Source: a bacterium
Lineage (GTDB): Bacteria; Sumerlaeota; Sumerlaeia; SLMS01; JAHLLQ01
Reading direction: 5' to 3'
Length of the DNA stretch: 64,000 nucleotides
NCBI GenBank assembly: GCA_020444065.1
Contig: JAHLLQ010000001.1
Location: 310,001 to 374,000, forward strand
Position numbers and translations under genes: made by a program. Below the pieces are notes generated by a model, which was not told the origin of the DNA, did not search any database, and saw only the letters and a list, made by a program, of their open reading frames with translations. Of this stretch, positions 25,916 to 35,960 are shown one piece after another. Every line of letters starts with the position of its first letter. Position 1 is the stretch's first letter.

Positions 25916-26296
25916 GTGGAAGTCAATCCCTGCATCACCTGCGGCGCGTGCTGCGCCCATTTCAGAGCCTCATTCTATTGGCGAGAGGCCAGCGACGAAA
26001 CGCCCGGCGGAGTCCCGGTGGAAATGACCGAAGACCTGACGCCAGTCTATCGCGTGATGAAAGGCACCAACCAGTCTTCGCCACGATGCATCGCTTTGCA
26101 GGGCGAGATCGGAACGGCGGTGTTCTGCTCGATCCATCCGAATCGGGCCAATGTCTGTCGCGACTTCCCTCCATCCTTCCTGGATGGTATCCACAATCCG
26201 CGCTGCGACCAGGCCCGTGCCGCGCACAATCTCCCTCCTCTGACTCTTGCAGACTGGCGCCCCGCCCCGGATGACGACATCACCCCTGCGGCATAG
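25916..26296 (+). CDS. YkgJ-type Cys-rich metal-binding protein
   Basis: This protein of about 126 residues has the family core NPCITCGACCAHF followed by CSIHPNRANVCRDFPPS. These Cys residues probably chelate zinc or an iron-sulfur cluster. The start is uncertain: the GTG at 25916 gives the usual short N-terminus, while the frame is open from 25811 with a longer, less conserved N-terminus. Family role is unknown. It is preceded by about 150 bases with no clear gene after the beta-helix protein. Confidence 0.75.
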   Translation: MEVNPCITCGACCAHFRASFYWREASDETPGGVPVEMTEDLTPVYRVMKGTNQSSPRCIALQGEIGTAVFCSIHPNRANVCRDFPPSFLDGIHNPRCDQARAAHNLPPLTLADWRPAPDDDITPAA

Positions 26297-26404
26297 AAAT
26301 CGCGTTGCCCCTGTTGCACTTGAATGATTGGAATCCGTTATTGCTCGCACTATCCATAGACGGATGTAGAAAAGGCTTGTATCGACGGGAGTCTATGATC
26401 TAGC

Positions 26405-27400
26405 ATGCAATCGAGTCCCAACAATGGGAAGATACCCGTGGCGAATGACGGACCGATGCAGCGAGACGAGCAAGACCTGGACTCTAGAATCGAACGGGTC
26501 GTCGCTGCCCAGAAATCCTATTTGGGTCCTGCAGCGACCAGCCTGTTCCTTTACGCCCTGTGCTTCCTGCCGGGTCTGCTCTTCAACCTTGTCTGGCTGC
26601 GCGAGGCTCGCCGTGCCGAAGACATCGCCGGACGCCAGCCTGCCGGGATGGGATGTCTGTATCTTGCGTTGATGTTTGGAACCGGCGGCTGGGTTGTTAT
26701 TCTCATCGTTGCTCTGACCCTGGGCCTTTCCAGGCCGGACCTCTTCTCGAACGAGTCGCCTTCTCCTTCGGCGGCAGCGGCCCCGGCCCACATCCGCCAG
26801 TCGACTCCCATTGCGTCGCTTCCCCGCTCGACGTCATTCCGTAGGCCGACGATTGAGATTCTGGAACCTGTGGCTCCGGAACCGCAAGGTGTGGCCGTCG
26901 AAAATGGAGAACCCGAGACGACTCCCCCACCGCCCACTGGTCTGGCGATTCTGGATGATGCCTCTTTCGAGATTCTGAATCACGTGGAAGAAGCGAACAC
27001 GCCGAATCAATACATCCAGGTACTGCTGCACAATGAAGACCCGGAAGAGGTCTCACGCATTCATCGTGCGATTCTTTCTCAATGGGGGACTCCCGATGCG
27101 CTCGTTCGCGTTCACTATATCGACACGACGCGCGTGCAGCCCTGGTTATCTCTGGAGGGATACTACCTGGATCCGGGAAAGCCGATCCAGGTAAACGGCA
27201 AGCTGCTGGATCCGCTACCGACAGAAATCGAGGATCACGTATTGTACCGAGGCTATGGGATTTCGCTGTTCTTCAACGATTGGCGGCAGCGTCTCAGCCT
27301 GACGGGAAACCCGGTCGTCATCAACGAGAACGGATTGCCCGAACCGCGCAACATGGAAATGATCCGGGAGTACCTGCGCCAGCGCTCGGTTCTCAATTAG
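26405..27400 (+). CDS. Membrane protein with periplasmic-type C-terminal domain, unknown
   Basis: This 331-residue protein has two hydrophobic segments (AATSLFLYALCFLPGLLFNLVWL and CLYLALMFGTGGWVVILIVALTL). A Pro/Ser/Ala-rich linker of about 60 residues follows, then a folded C-terminal region of about 150 residues. No recognised motif. The last 8 bases overlap the 3' end of the convergent efflux adaptor gene, so the two genes cannot have separate terminators. Confidence 0.7.
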   Translation: MQSSPNNGKIPVANDGPMQRDEQDLDSRIERVVAAQKSYLGPAATSLFLYALCFLPGLLFNLVWLREARRAEDIAGRQPAGMGCLYLALMFGTGGWVVILIVALTLGLSRPDLFSNESPSPSAAAAPAHIRQSTPIASLPRSTSFRRPTIEILEPVAPEPQGVAVENGEPETTPPPPTGLAILDDASFEILNHVEEANTPNQYIQVLLHNEDPEEVSRIHRAILSQWGTPDALVRVHYIDTTRVQPWLSLEGYYLDPGKPIQVNGKLLDPLPTEIEDHVLYRGYGISLFFNDWRQRLSLTGNPVVINENGLPEPRNMEMIREYLRQRSVLN

Positions 27401-28724
27401 CGATCACGCTGACAGACTGCTGGTCCTTCATGGAAGCATCGGGCGTCTCGACAATTCGATCATCCGCCGAGAGGCCCTTCACGACTTCCATTTCCAGATC
27501 ATTTCGCAACCCAACCTCCACGGTCGTCTGGGCGAGTTTTCCTCCGACAATCCGGTAAACATAGTAGCTGCCATCGGCAGCCTGCAGAACGCTGTAGCGC
27601 GGCACGATCAAAGCTCCATCCTTCTGTCCCGTGAAGAATCGTGCCTGCAGGCGATAGCCAGCCCCAAGATTCGTCGAAGCATCCTCCAGCGAGACGATCA
27701 CGTTCACGCGCTGCTGCTCGACGCCGAGCGATGACAGTTTCGTAAAGCCCGCCGGCTCGATGCGTTTGACTTTGCCTTTGATCGTTTCTTTCTGTCCGGA
27801 TGCCGTGAGTTCCACCCTCGCTTCAGGCTCCAGTTTCATCGCGTCCTGCGTCAGCACATCCGCAATGACCTCCAGGTCGTCCATGTTGCCGAGTGTCAGC
27901 AGCACTTGTCCGGCCGCGAATGCCTGATCGCCCTGCTGGTGGCGCTGCAGAACGACTCCATCGATTGGCGAGCGAATCTCGGCGAGTGCCAGGGTGTGCT
28001 TCGCGCTCTCAAGCCTTGCGCGTGCCTGCTCCAGACGATGCGTCGTCTCGATCTTGCGCAGTTCCTTCTGGCTCATCCAGTCGCGGATGTAGCGCGGGCC
28101 GGATTCCACGGCGGTCATCAGCGCATTCATCGCGGCGCGCTTGAACTGCTCGCTGCGATAGGAAATCAGCGCCGTCTCGGCTTCGAGTTCCGCGTCGTCA
28201 AGTTCGCTCTGCGAAATGGCCTGGTCATCGGCCAACGCCTTCATGCGATCCAGTTGTTTAGCGGCTCGCTCGTGGCGTGCCCGCTGCGCATCCGTTTCCT
28301 CATCCGCTGCCTTCAGCATCTCCTTCGAAGCATCGACGGTCGCCTGCGTCTCAACCATTGCGGTCTTTTCAAGACTGTTGTCTTCCTGCACATTGAGGCG
28401 CGCTTCTAATTCGGAAACGGCAGCGGTGGATTCGCGCACGGCGAGTTCCAGCGGCACGCGATCGAACTCGACGAGAATATCTCCCTTCCGCACCGGGTCG
28501 CCGGGCTCCAGTTCGATCCTGCCAATGCGTCCATCGACAGGCATCGAGATCGGATACAGGTTTTCCAGGCGTGTGCGTGCTGGTTCGGAGAACGACTGGC
28601 GGATCGTCCCTTCCCGTGGCGCGATGGCAGTGACGTCAGGGCCGGGATTGCACGCCGACAGACAGAGCAGGATGGCGCATGCAAGAGCACTCAGCAATAC
28701 GCGGCGAATCGCAGGGTAATTCAT
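27393..28724 (-). CDS. HlyD/MacA-type periplasmic adaptor lipoprotein
   Basis: This 443-residue adaptor links an inner-membrane transporter to an outer-membrane channel. The signal peptide ends in lipobox LSAC with lipidated C25. A biotinyl-lipoyl half (PVDGRIGRIELEPGDPVRKGD), a long coiled-coil hairpin of about 130 residues rich in Ala/Glu/Arg, the second half (IRSPIDGVVLQRHQQGD) and beta-barrel domains follow. AAGGAG precedes the ATG. It sits 4 bases after the permease stop and completes an ATPase-permease-adaptor operon. Substrate unknown: macrolides, peptides and lipids are all known for such systems. Confidence 0.9.
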   Translation of the reverse strand: MNYPAIRRVLLSALACAILLCLSACNPGPDVTAIAPREGTIRQSFSEPARTRLENLYPISMPVDGRIGRIELEPGDPVRKGDILVEFDRVPLELAVRESTAAVSELEARLNVQEDNSLEKTAMVETQATVDASKEMLKAADEETDAQRARHERAAKQLDRMKALADDQAISQSELDDAELEAETALISYRSEQFKRAAMNALMTAVESGPRYIRDWMSQKELRKIETTHRLEQARARLESAKHTLALAEIRSPIDGVVLQRHQQGDQAFAAGQVLLTLGNMDDLEVIADVLTQDAMKLEPEARVELTASGQKETIKGKVKRIEPAGFTKLSSLGVEQQRVNVIVSLEDASTNLGAGYRLQARFFTGQKDGALIVPRYSVLQAADGSYYVYRIVGGKLAQTTVEVGLRNDLEMEVVKGLSADDRIVETPDASMKDQQSVSVIAN

Positions 28725-28728
28725 CGGT

Positions 28729-31110
28729 CTACTCCTTCACTTTCAGCACTTCCAGCCAGTTCAAGCGCCGGACAAGACGGAAGATGATAAGCTGTGCGAG
28801 GCTGACGAACAGAATCATCAGCCCAGCACCCTCGAAGAATCGAATCGGCAAGATAACCGTAGGGAAGCGATAGAGTTCGGTGTTATAGGCCATACTCATC
28901 AAGTGAGCCAGGCCGACCCCAGCAAGAAGTCCAAGCGCAATCCCGACACCGTTCAGCGCAAGGCTCTCGCCCGCGAAGATGCGCGCGATCTGATTCGGCA
29001 TATACCCAAGGACGCGGAATGTGCCGATGTCTCGATGGCGTTCGCTGAGGGCAACCAGTGCAGCATTGAAGACGCTCCCGAACGCGATTGCTCCCGAGAA
29101 GAGCACGAGTATCGACAGGATCGCTCCCATGCTGGCTGCGAATGTGGCGTCGATCTGGTGCAGCGCACGCAGGCGACTGGACATACCCACGACTGCTGGA
29201 CGGCGACGCAATTCCCGGACGAGTCCATCCCTTCCATCGCCGTGCTCGGTCTTCAGAAGAAGCGAGTTGGAAACCCACTCTTCGCCAATCAGTCGCGACA
29301 GGTAGCGCATATCGGCGTATGCCCCAAGCCCGAGATACGAATCCACGATCTGCACGACGGGCGCAGTCGTTTCCTGGCGGGTTCCAATCAACGGACGCAA
29401 ACGCACGCGATCGCCGGCCTTCAAATCAAGGATCTCCGCCAATTTCTTTGTCAGTACAAGTCCCGATTCCGGGATCGGCACCGGATTGTCGTGTGCATCC
29501 AACGGCGTATGCAGCCGCGCTCCGGGCAAGATCCCGGTGATGGAAGTGCGCTTGTCCAACGGCCCATTTGAGAGGTCACAGACGATGCCGAGCTCCGGTT
29601 CGGATTGAACGACGCCGGGCAGGGTCTGTGCTTCCTCCAGGACCTCGCGTCCGACGGGATCGCGCAATCCCGCAGTGACATCCTGGTGCATGACCTGCAC
29701 AAACTCACGTGTTACAATGAGGTCGAGTGCATCGACCATCGAGAGCGTGGAGAGAATGAGTGCTGTCGCGATAATCGATGCAAGAATTCCGACAAGACTT
29801 CGGAATGGGTTCCGGAAGAGATCGCGCAGCATCATCTTCGTCTGGAACGGCAAACGCCGCCAGAGCGGCCCAATGCGCTCGATCAGGATCGGCCGCACGC
29901 GTTCGGGCGGTGCAGGGCGCATTGCCTCCGCAGGCGACAATCGAGCCGCGTACCGCACGCCGCGAATGGTCCCCAGAATCGCGAACACGATGCTGATCAA
30001 TACACCGGCGCAGATATTCACGGAGTACACGTGCAGCCGCATGTCGGGCAGATTATAGAAGCCACGATAGATCCCCAGCATTCCCGCTTGGATCAACACG
30101 CCTCCGGCGGCTCCGAGCAAGCCACCCAGCGCTCCGATCGTCAGGCCATAAGCCATGTAGTGCAGAGAGACGCTAGATCGCGAGTATCCGATGGCCCGAA
30201 GCGTCCCGATGATTGAACGCTGCTGCACGACCATCCGCCCCAGCATGACGTTCAAAATCAGCGCCGCCACGCCCAGGAAAATGCTCGGCATGATCGTGGC
30301 CGAGACTTTCAGACCTCTCAATTCATCCGCCAGAAATCGCACGGATGGCTGGTCGATTGCGCGAATCGTGTTCAGCACACCGAATGAATCGAGATGACGA
30401 GAAATGTTGTCCAGTGTATTGTCCAACGCAACGTCGCGCGTATCATGTACCTTGCCGAGAACTTGATTGTAGGCACCTTCCATGTCCGCTGCACGGCGCA
30501 GGAGGGGCTCCGAAAGGTACAGCACGCCGAAGCGCGCGGGATCGGGGGCAATGCCCCCACTGGGCGGAAGCAGGTAAACGAATTCCGGCGACATGGCGGT
30601 CCCGACAATCAGCAGATCGTGTTGCTTGTCGAGGAGCAGAACCTTCAAGCGATCTCCGGGGCGAAGGTTGTTTGCAGAGGCAAACGCATCGTTTAGAATG
30701 ACTTCCTCTGCTTCACGCGACGAGAACCACGTTCCGCGCTTCAGCATCAGATCGTTCAAGACCGGCCTGGGTTCCTCGGGAATAGAAATCGCCGTGCCCG
30801 AGAGGGGTTCCTGCACGCTCGGAAGATCGAGGCGAGCGGCGACGGCCACTCGACCGTACACTTCGCGCACATTCGGCAGGCTTTCGAGGGCTTTCACTGA
30901 CGAGGCCGGTGCGCGCTTCATGTCCACGACGAAGTCGGTCAAACGATACTTGGAGTAATAGCGCGCGCGTGCACCGTCCAAGTCGCGCCAAACCGACGTC
31001 ATGCCGATGAAGACCGCGACGCCGATCGTCGAGATCGCGATCAACGTAATCAAGGCGCCCTTCCGCTGGAAGAGATCGCGCCTGATCTTCTTGCGGAGAA
31101 TTCCGATCAC
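28729..31110 (-). CDS. FtsX/MacB-type ABC transporter permease
   Basis: This 793-residue inner-membrane protein has an N-terminal helix (LITLIAISTIGVAVFIGM), a large periplasmic domain, an FtsX domain with three helices near 275-390, a central helix near 430, another periplasmic region, and a second FtsX domain at about 670-790. The duplicated layout matches the larger FtsX-family permeases rather than single-unit MacB. The GTG start overlaps the TGA of the ATPase gene (GTGA). It would couple ATP hydrolysis to periplasmic substrate extrusion. Confidence 0.9.
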   Translation of the reverse strand: MIGILRKKIRRDLFQRKGALITLIAISTIGVAVFIGMTSVWRDLDGARARYYSKYRLTDFVVDMKRAPASSVKALESLPNVREVYGRVAVAARLDLPSVQEPLSGTAISIPEEPRPVLNDLMLKRGTWFSSREAEEVILNDAFASANNLRPGDRLKVLLLDKQHDLLIVGTAMSPEFVYLLPPSGGIAPDPARFGVLYLSEPLLRRAADMEGAYNQVLGKVHDTRDVALDNTLDNISRHLDSFGVLNTIRAIDQPSVRFLADELRGLKVSATIMPSIFLGVAALILNVMLGRMVVQQRSIIGTLRAIGYSRSSVSLHYMAYGLTIGALGGLLGAAGGVLIQAGMLGIYRGFYNLPDMRLHVYSVNICAGVLISIVFAILGTIRGVRYAARLSPAEAMRPAPPERVRPILIERIGPLWRRLPFQTKMMLRDLFRNPFRSLVGILASIIATALILSTLSMVDALDLIVTREFVQVMHQDVTAGLRDPVGREVLEEAQTLPGVVQSEPELGIVCDLSNGPLDKRTSITGILPGARLHTPLDAHDNPVPIPESGLVLTKKLAEILDLKAGDRVRLRPLIGTRQETTAPVVQIVDSYLGLGAYADMRYLSRLIGEEWVSNSLLLKTEHGDGRDGLVRELRRRPAVVGMSSRLRALHQIDATFAASMGAILSILVLFSGAIAFGSVFNAALVALSERHRDIGTFRVLGYMPNQIARIFAGESLALNGVGIALGLLAGVGLAHLMSMAYNTELYRFPTVILPIRFFEGAGLMILFVSLAQLIIFRLVRRLNWLEVLKVKE

Positions 31111-31808
31111 CAGACGACGTCCTCGGGGGCCGTTGGGTTCTTGTTCTTCTCGATCGAGTAAATCCCGCCGTCGCGCATGTGAGCCACACGATCGGCAATT
31201 CCCGCGATGGCATTGTTGTGCGTAATCAGGACTACCGTCTTACCCATCTCGTTGCGCAGGCGAAGAAGCAGCGTCAGAACCTGGCGACTCGTTTCCAAAT
31301 CAAGGGCACCGGTCGGCTCGTCGCAAAGAAGCAATGGCGGATTGCTCGCCAGTGCGCGGGCGATCGCAACACGCTGCTGCTCGCCACCGCTCATCTGTGA
31401 AGGGAAATGTCCGGCCCGTTCCTTCAAGCCAACGCGCTCAAGCGCCTCGGTCGGATCGATTGGTTCCTGGGCAATCTCTACGGCGACTTCGACATTTTCC
31501 CAGGCCGTCAATGTTGGGACCAGATTGTAGAACTGGAACACGAAACCGATCTGGTTTCGCCGATAGAGCGTCAGATCGCGGTCGACGGCAGTGGTCAGAT
31601 CCTGGTCGCGAAAATGCACAGTCCCAGTGGTCGGGCGGTCCATCCCGCCGATGAGATTGAGGAGGGTGCTTTTGCCTGAGCCGCTCGGACCGACCACGAC
31701 GAGGAATTCGCCCTCCTCGATTTCGATGGAAGCATCCTTCAAGGCATGCACATCCACCTCGCCCATGCGATAGACGCGGCTGGCGTTGCGAACGGATATC
31801 AATGACAT
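31107..31808 (-). CDS. ABC transporter ATP-binding protein (MacB/LolD type)
   Basis: This 233-residue ATPase has Walker A GPSGSGKST, Q-loop FVFQFYNLVPTLTAWENV, signature MSGGEQQRVAIARA, Walker B LLLCDEPTGALD and switch His in VLITHN. I chose ATG 31808 because the conserved N-terminus MSLISVRNASRVY starts there. It is the first gene of the operon with permease and adaptor and is divergent from the SLC13-type transporter. Confidence 0.95.
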   Translation of the reverse strand: MSLISVRNASRVYRMGEVDVHALKDASIEIEEGEFLVVVGPSGSGKSTLLNLIGGMDRPTTGTVHFRDQDLTTAVDRDLTLYRRNQIGFVFQFYNLVPTLTAWENVEVAVEIAQEPIDPTEALERVGLKERAGHFPSQMSGGEQQRVAIARALASNPPLLLCDEPTGALDLETSRQVLTLLLRLRNEMGKTVVLITHNNAIAGIADRVAHMRDGGIYSIEKNKNPTAPEDVVW

Positions 31809-31971
31809 CGAAGGCCAATCCCGAGATTCTACAGTAGAAGGGATAGTCCCGGGCACGGCCAAGAGGCACAACCGGAATCCCGGTTTCTCCATGACGCAGT
31901 TCGGCATGGCGTTGACACCGTCCGTCGTTCAACCTCCTATCGCATTGATAGGACTTCAGCAAGGATCCACA

Positions 31972-33738
31972 ATGAGCGTCGAGATTGCCATCACTCTCGG
32001 GACAGTCGTCGCCATCTTCGGCGCGTTGACTCTCACACGTCTTGCGCCCGACCTGATCCTGCTTGGCGGCCTGACGGTTCTGCTGGCCTTGCGGATCGTT
32101 GATCCCCAGCAGGCCCTGACCGGCTTCGCAAACCAGGGTATGATTACCGTCGGCGTGCTCTTCGTCGTGGCCGCAGGGATGCGCGAAACAGGCGGGGTCT
32201 GGTACCTGGTCAATGGGCTCTTGGGTCGGCCGAAGTCGCTCCCTGCTGCACAGGTGCGCATGATGGCACCTGTCGCCTTCTTCAGCGGCTTCTTGAACAA
32301 CACGCCGATCGTGGCGATGATGATGCCGGCCGTGATGGACTGGGCAAAGAAACTCCGCCTTCCCGTCTCGAAGCTCCTGATTCCGCTCAGCTACGCGGCC
32401 ATTCTCGGTGGTCTTTGCACGTTGATCGGCACCAGCACAAACCTGGTCGTGAATGGCCTGCTAATCGAGCAAACCGGGGAAAGCCTCGGCATGTTCACGA
32501 TCACGAAGATCGGCCTGCCCATCGCGATCATCGGCTTCTGCTTCATGTTGCTACTGAGCAGGTGGCTGCTTCCGGACCGCCAGCCCCCGGTCAGCGCTCT
32601 GGACGATCCGCGTCAGTACGTTCTCGAGATGCTGGTCGAACACGGCAGTCCCGTGATCGGCAAGACCATCGAGCAGGCCGGACTCCGCCACTTGCCGAAT
32701 ATGTTCCTGATGGAGATCGAACGAAAGGGCCGTACGATCCCGGCGGTTGCTCCTGTCGAAGTCCTGGAAGAGGGCGATCGCCTGTTCTTCGTTGGAGTGG
32801 TCGACTCTGTGTTGGAACTTCAGAAGATACCCGGCCTGAAGCCGGCCACGAATCAGCTCTTCAAACTGAGCGGACATTCCCGAGAACGAATCCTCGTCGA
32901 AGCAGTGATCTCACACACCTCGCCATTGATCGGCCAGAGTGTCCGCGAAGGGCGCTTCCGCACGCATTACAATGCCGTCGTCATCGCCGTCGCAAGAAAC
33001 GGCGAGCGCATCCGCAAGAAGATCGGCGACATTATCCTGAAGCCTGGCGACACGCTCCTCCTGGAAGCCCTTCCGTCATTCATGGACCAGCGCCGACACT
33101 CTCTCGACTTCTATCTCGTCAGCCGCGTCGAGGGATACACGCCGCCACGACATGAGCGCTCGTGGCTGGCGTTCGGGATTCTTGGCGCAATGGTACTCAG
33201 CGTCACCGTTGGCTTCTTCTCGATGCTGGAAGCGAGCCTCCTCGCGGCCGCCGCGATGCTCCTCACTGGCTGCACGTCGATGGATAATGCCCGCCAGAAC
33301 ATTGAATGGTCCGTGCTCCTGGCAATTGCTGCTGCCTTCGGAATAGGCCAGGCGATCGACGCCAGCGGAACGGCCGACCTCGTCGCAGATTTTATGATCA
33401 AGCTCGGCGGATCCAGCCCGTGGCTGACGATGATTGCGATCTATGTCCTGACGGCAGTCTTCACGGAGTTGTTGACGAATAACGCGGCTGCCGTGCTCGT
33501 CTTCCCAATCGCGATGGCCGCGGCGGAACGTCTCGGCGTCAGCCATATGCCGTTTGTGATGGCGATCATCGTGGCGGCATCGGCCAGCTTCATCACGCCG
33601 ATCGGCTATCAGACGAACCTGATGGTCTTTGGTCCTGGTGGTTATCGTTTCAGCGATTTCATCAAGATCGGGGTGCCGTTGGCCCTCGGAGTCGGAGCGC
33701 TCGCGATCGTCCTGATCCCGTTCTGGTGGGCCTTCTGA
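31972..33738 (+). CDS. SLC13/DASS-type transporter with two TrkA-C domains
   Basis: This 588-residue inner-membrane protein has an N-terminal half of about six helices with GTSTNLVVNGL, two central RCK_C/TrkA-C-like regulatory domains (around residues 200-290 and 300-375), and a C-terminal half with TPIGYQTNLMVFGPGGY. This layout is typical of sodium:sulfate/dicarboxylate-type carriers annotated as SLC13 family. The substrate is not determinable. I chose ATG 31972 with AAGGA seven bases upstream; the frame extends 62 codons further without signs of coding. It converges directly on mqnC. Confidence 0.9.
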   Translation: MSVEIAITLGTVVAIFGALTLTRLAPDLILLGGLTVLLALRIVDPQQALTGFANQGMITVGVLFVVAAGMRETGGVWYLVNGLLGRPKSLPAAQVRMMAPVAFFSGFLNNTPIVAMMMPAVMDWAKKLRLPVSKLLIPLSYAAILGGLCTLIGTSTNLVVNGLLIEQTGESLGMFTITKIGLPIAIIGFCFMLLLSRWLLPDRQPPVSALDDPRQYVLEMLVEHGSPVIGKTIEQAGLRHLPNMFLMEIERKGRTIPAVAPVEVLEEGDRLFFVGVVDSVLELQKIPGLKPATNQLFKLSGHSRERILVEAVISHTSPLIGQSVREGRFRTHYNAVVIAVARNGERIRKKIGDIILKPGDTLLLEALPSFMDQRRHSLDFYLVSRVEGYTPPRHERSWLAFGILGAMVLSVTVGFFSMLEASLLAAAAMLLTGCTSMDNARQNIEWSVLLAIAAAFGIGQAIDASGTADLVADFMIKLGGSSPWLTMIAIYVLTAVFTELLTNNAAAVLVFPIAMAAAERLGVSHMPFVMAIIVAASASFITPIGYQTNLMVFGPGGYRFSDFIKIGVPLALGVGALAIVLIPFWWAF

Positions 33739-34851
33739 TCAACCGATTAGCGTCGGCTCCGGCTGCAGTTCGTAGAAGAAATTGCGCCGGCGCGGTGTGA
33801 ATCCCGCCTCCGAGATCAAATTGCGCAACGTTTCCTCCGTCATGCGGAACTCCGCACCGGCTGCGCGGACGACGTTTTCCTCGATCATGATCGATCCCAT
33901 GTCGTCGCAGCCGTAGAAGAGGCTGATCTGTCCGACGCGGCCACCCTGCGTGACCCAGGAGGCCTGCACGTGCTGGATGTTATCCAGATACAGCCGTGCG
34001 ATGGCCGTCGTGCGCAGGTAATCCCAGGAGCCGACCTCGCGGATGTTTCGCTCAGCGCCGAGCTTCGTGTTTTCCGTCTGGAACGTCCAATCGATAAATG
34101 CGGTGAATCCGCCCGTCTCATCCTGCAGTTCCCGAACGTGGCGGAAGTGCTCGATGCGCTCTTCCAGTGACTCCACGTGCCCGAACATCATCGTGGCAGT
34201 TGATCGTCCGCCCAGGCGATGCCAGGTGCGGTGGACCTCGAGCCATTCTTCGGTGCTGCACTTACCGCGCGTGATTTCGTTACGCACGCGATCGCTCAGG
34301 ATCTCCGCTCCCCCGCCGGGAATCGAGTCGAGCCCCGCCTCGCGGAGGCGCCCAAGGACTTCCTCATAGCCGATCCGGTTGATGCGCGAGAAAGCATGAA
34401 TCTCCGGTGCACTGAATGCGTGCAGATGAATGCCGAACTCCTTCTTGATGAAGCCCAGCATCTCCTCGTACCACTCCAGTTTGAGCCGCGGATGCATGCC
34501 GCCCTGGAGCAGAATCTGATCGCCGCCCAGGTCCTGGGTCTCAGCGATCTTCTGGCCGAGTTCCTCGTGCGAGAGGACATAGGCTTCAGGGTCGTTGAGC
34601 TTGCGGAAGAACGCGCAAAAGTCGCAGTCGGCCAGACAGACGTTCGTGTAGTTGACATTCCGATCCACGATGTAGGTGACAATCGGATCGGGATTCATGC
34701 GCCGGCGCACCGCCGAGGCCGCCACGGAAAGCTCCGGAAGTTGGGCGTGCTGGAACAGAACGAGCGCTTCCTCGTCCGTAATCCGCCGCTCTCCCTTGTT
34801 GCAGATCGCCAGAATCTCATCAATCTGTGCCTGGATGCTCGCTACCGTCAT
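33739..34851 (-). CDS. mqnC: Cyclic dehypoxanthinyl futalosine synthase
   Basis: This 370-residue radical SAM enzyme closes the ring of dehypoxanthinyl futalosine in the futalosine route to menaquinone. The cluster motif is CLADCDFCAF. Other family patterns are GGDQILLQGGMHP, SIPGGGAEIL and ATMMFGHVE. The related CofH and MqnE enzymes are less good fits. No other mqn gene is in the window. It overlaps no neighbour but abuts the SLC13 stop. Confidence 0.92.
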   Translation of the reverse strand: MTVASIQAQIDEILAICNKGERRITDEEALVLFQHAQLPELSVAASAVRRRMNPDPIVTYIVDRNVNYTNVCLADCDFCAFFRKLNDPEAYVLSHEELGQKIAETQDLGGDQILLQGGMHPRLKLEWYEEMLGFIKKEFGIHLHAFSAPEIHAFSRINRIGYEEVLGRLREAGLDSIPGGGAEILSDRVRNEITRGKCSTEEWLEVHRTWHRLGGRSTATMMFGHVESLEERIEHFRHVRELQDETGGFTAFIDWTFQTENTKLGAERNIREVGSWDYLRTTAIARLYLDNIQHVQASWVTQGGRVGQISLFYGCDDMGSIMIEENVVRAAGAEFRMTEETLRNLISEAGFTPRRRNFFYELQPEPTLIG

Positions 34852-35077
34852 TTTGAGGTCCCATTCTTCCTGGATTCTTGCCTGGAGGCCGGTTTTCCGG
34901 CTGCATGCCCTTGACCCCGTTGCCGGGGCCCGTGTTTTCTAAGGGCACTAGCAGGAGCGAGGCCAGGGAAAAGGCAATTTCGCATTGGCGCCGGATGCCC
35001 GTGCTGGCAGGATTTCGTGCGTCGTCAGGCATGAATCGCCCTCGCTTCCAAGATCGATCGGCAGAAGAGCACGCCCT

Positions 35078-35932
35078 ATGGCACACCGCAGTCTCACAGC
35101 CCTGGTTTTCAGCGGATTCACGCCCACGACGTCCGCCACGATCATCTCGATGCTCGGTGACGATGGGCTGCCGGGCGATATTCGGATCGTCCAGGAATTG
35201 ACAGACCAGCCCTGGCGCACCAGCCGCTCGGGCCTGCTCGTGATGAGCATGGACCCGAATACCGACCTGGCAAAGGTGTCTCACTACATCCAGGACCGCA
35301 CGACCTGGTGGGAAGTGGTCGTGTGCCTGACCGAGAGCATCTGGGCATACGAGCCTGCCTTGCTGGCCCAGGGAGCGGTCAAGGTCATCCCCCACCCGGA
35401 GGATGAGCTGAGCCGTTGTCGCGACGAGCTCCGCAACCTGCTCTCAATCCTCTCGATGCACATGACCGACATCCTGGGGCTGGAGCTGGCGGATCTACTG
35501 CAGCTTTACGGCGACAAGCGCGTTCCGAAGACGATCCGAATCTGCGGCGAAGGCGTGATCGGTTCGATTTACATGCGCAATGGGAACATTGTTCATGCCG
35601 AGACGATCGACGAAATTGAAGGCGTGAAAGCCTTCAATCGGCTGTTCGCCGTCAAGGCCCCCGAGATTCGTGTTCACAACGGCTGCCTGACGTCGAAGAA
35701 CACCGTGAATCAGCCGGTCATGTCTGTCATGCTCGAGGGCGCCCGGATTAACGATGAGGTCGAGCGGGATTCCATCGAGTTCATGGGCCAACCGGAGGCG
35801 CCGACTGCTGAAGACGTCAGCCAATCGCTCTCGGAGATTTTCGAAGAACTCGACATCCCCGTTTCGGGCGAAGTCTCAAAGTCGGATGTGGACTCGGACT
35901 TCGACTCGGATCTCGATGAATTGGATTTCTGA
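35078..35932 (+). CDS. Receiver-like plus DUF4388 (PATAN-type) protein
   Basis: This 284-residue cytosolic protein starts with about 125 residues of alternating strand and helix (TALVFSGFTPTTSATIISML, VVVCLTESIWAYEPALLAQGAVKVIPHP) resembling a receiver domain without clear phospho-acceptor context. A DUF4388 domain follows (ADLLQLYGDKRVPKTIRI, GSIYMRNGNIVHAETIDEIEGVKAFNRLF). The acidic tail has Ser-Asp repeats (DVDSDFDSDLDELDF). DUF4388 proteins occur in signalling and motility contexts. The start ATG has a weak ribosome site. Confidence 0.8.
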   Translation: MAHRSLTALVFSGFTPTTSATIISMLGDDGLPGDIRIVQELTDQPWRTSRSGLLVMSMDPNTDLAKVSHYIQDRTTWWEVVVCLTESIWAYEPALLAQGAVKVIPHPEDELSRCRDELRNLLSILSMHMTDILGLELADLLQLYGDKRVPKTIRICGEGVIGSIYMRNGNIVHAETIDEIEGVKAFNRLFAVKAPEIRVHNGCLTSKNTVNQPVMSVMLEGARINDEVERDSIEFMGQPEAPTAEDVSQSLSEIFEELDIPVSGEVSKSDVDSDFDSDLDELDF

Positions 35933-35960
35933 TTTCAACCCCCACCGCCGGAGGCCGACT

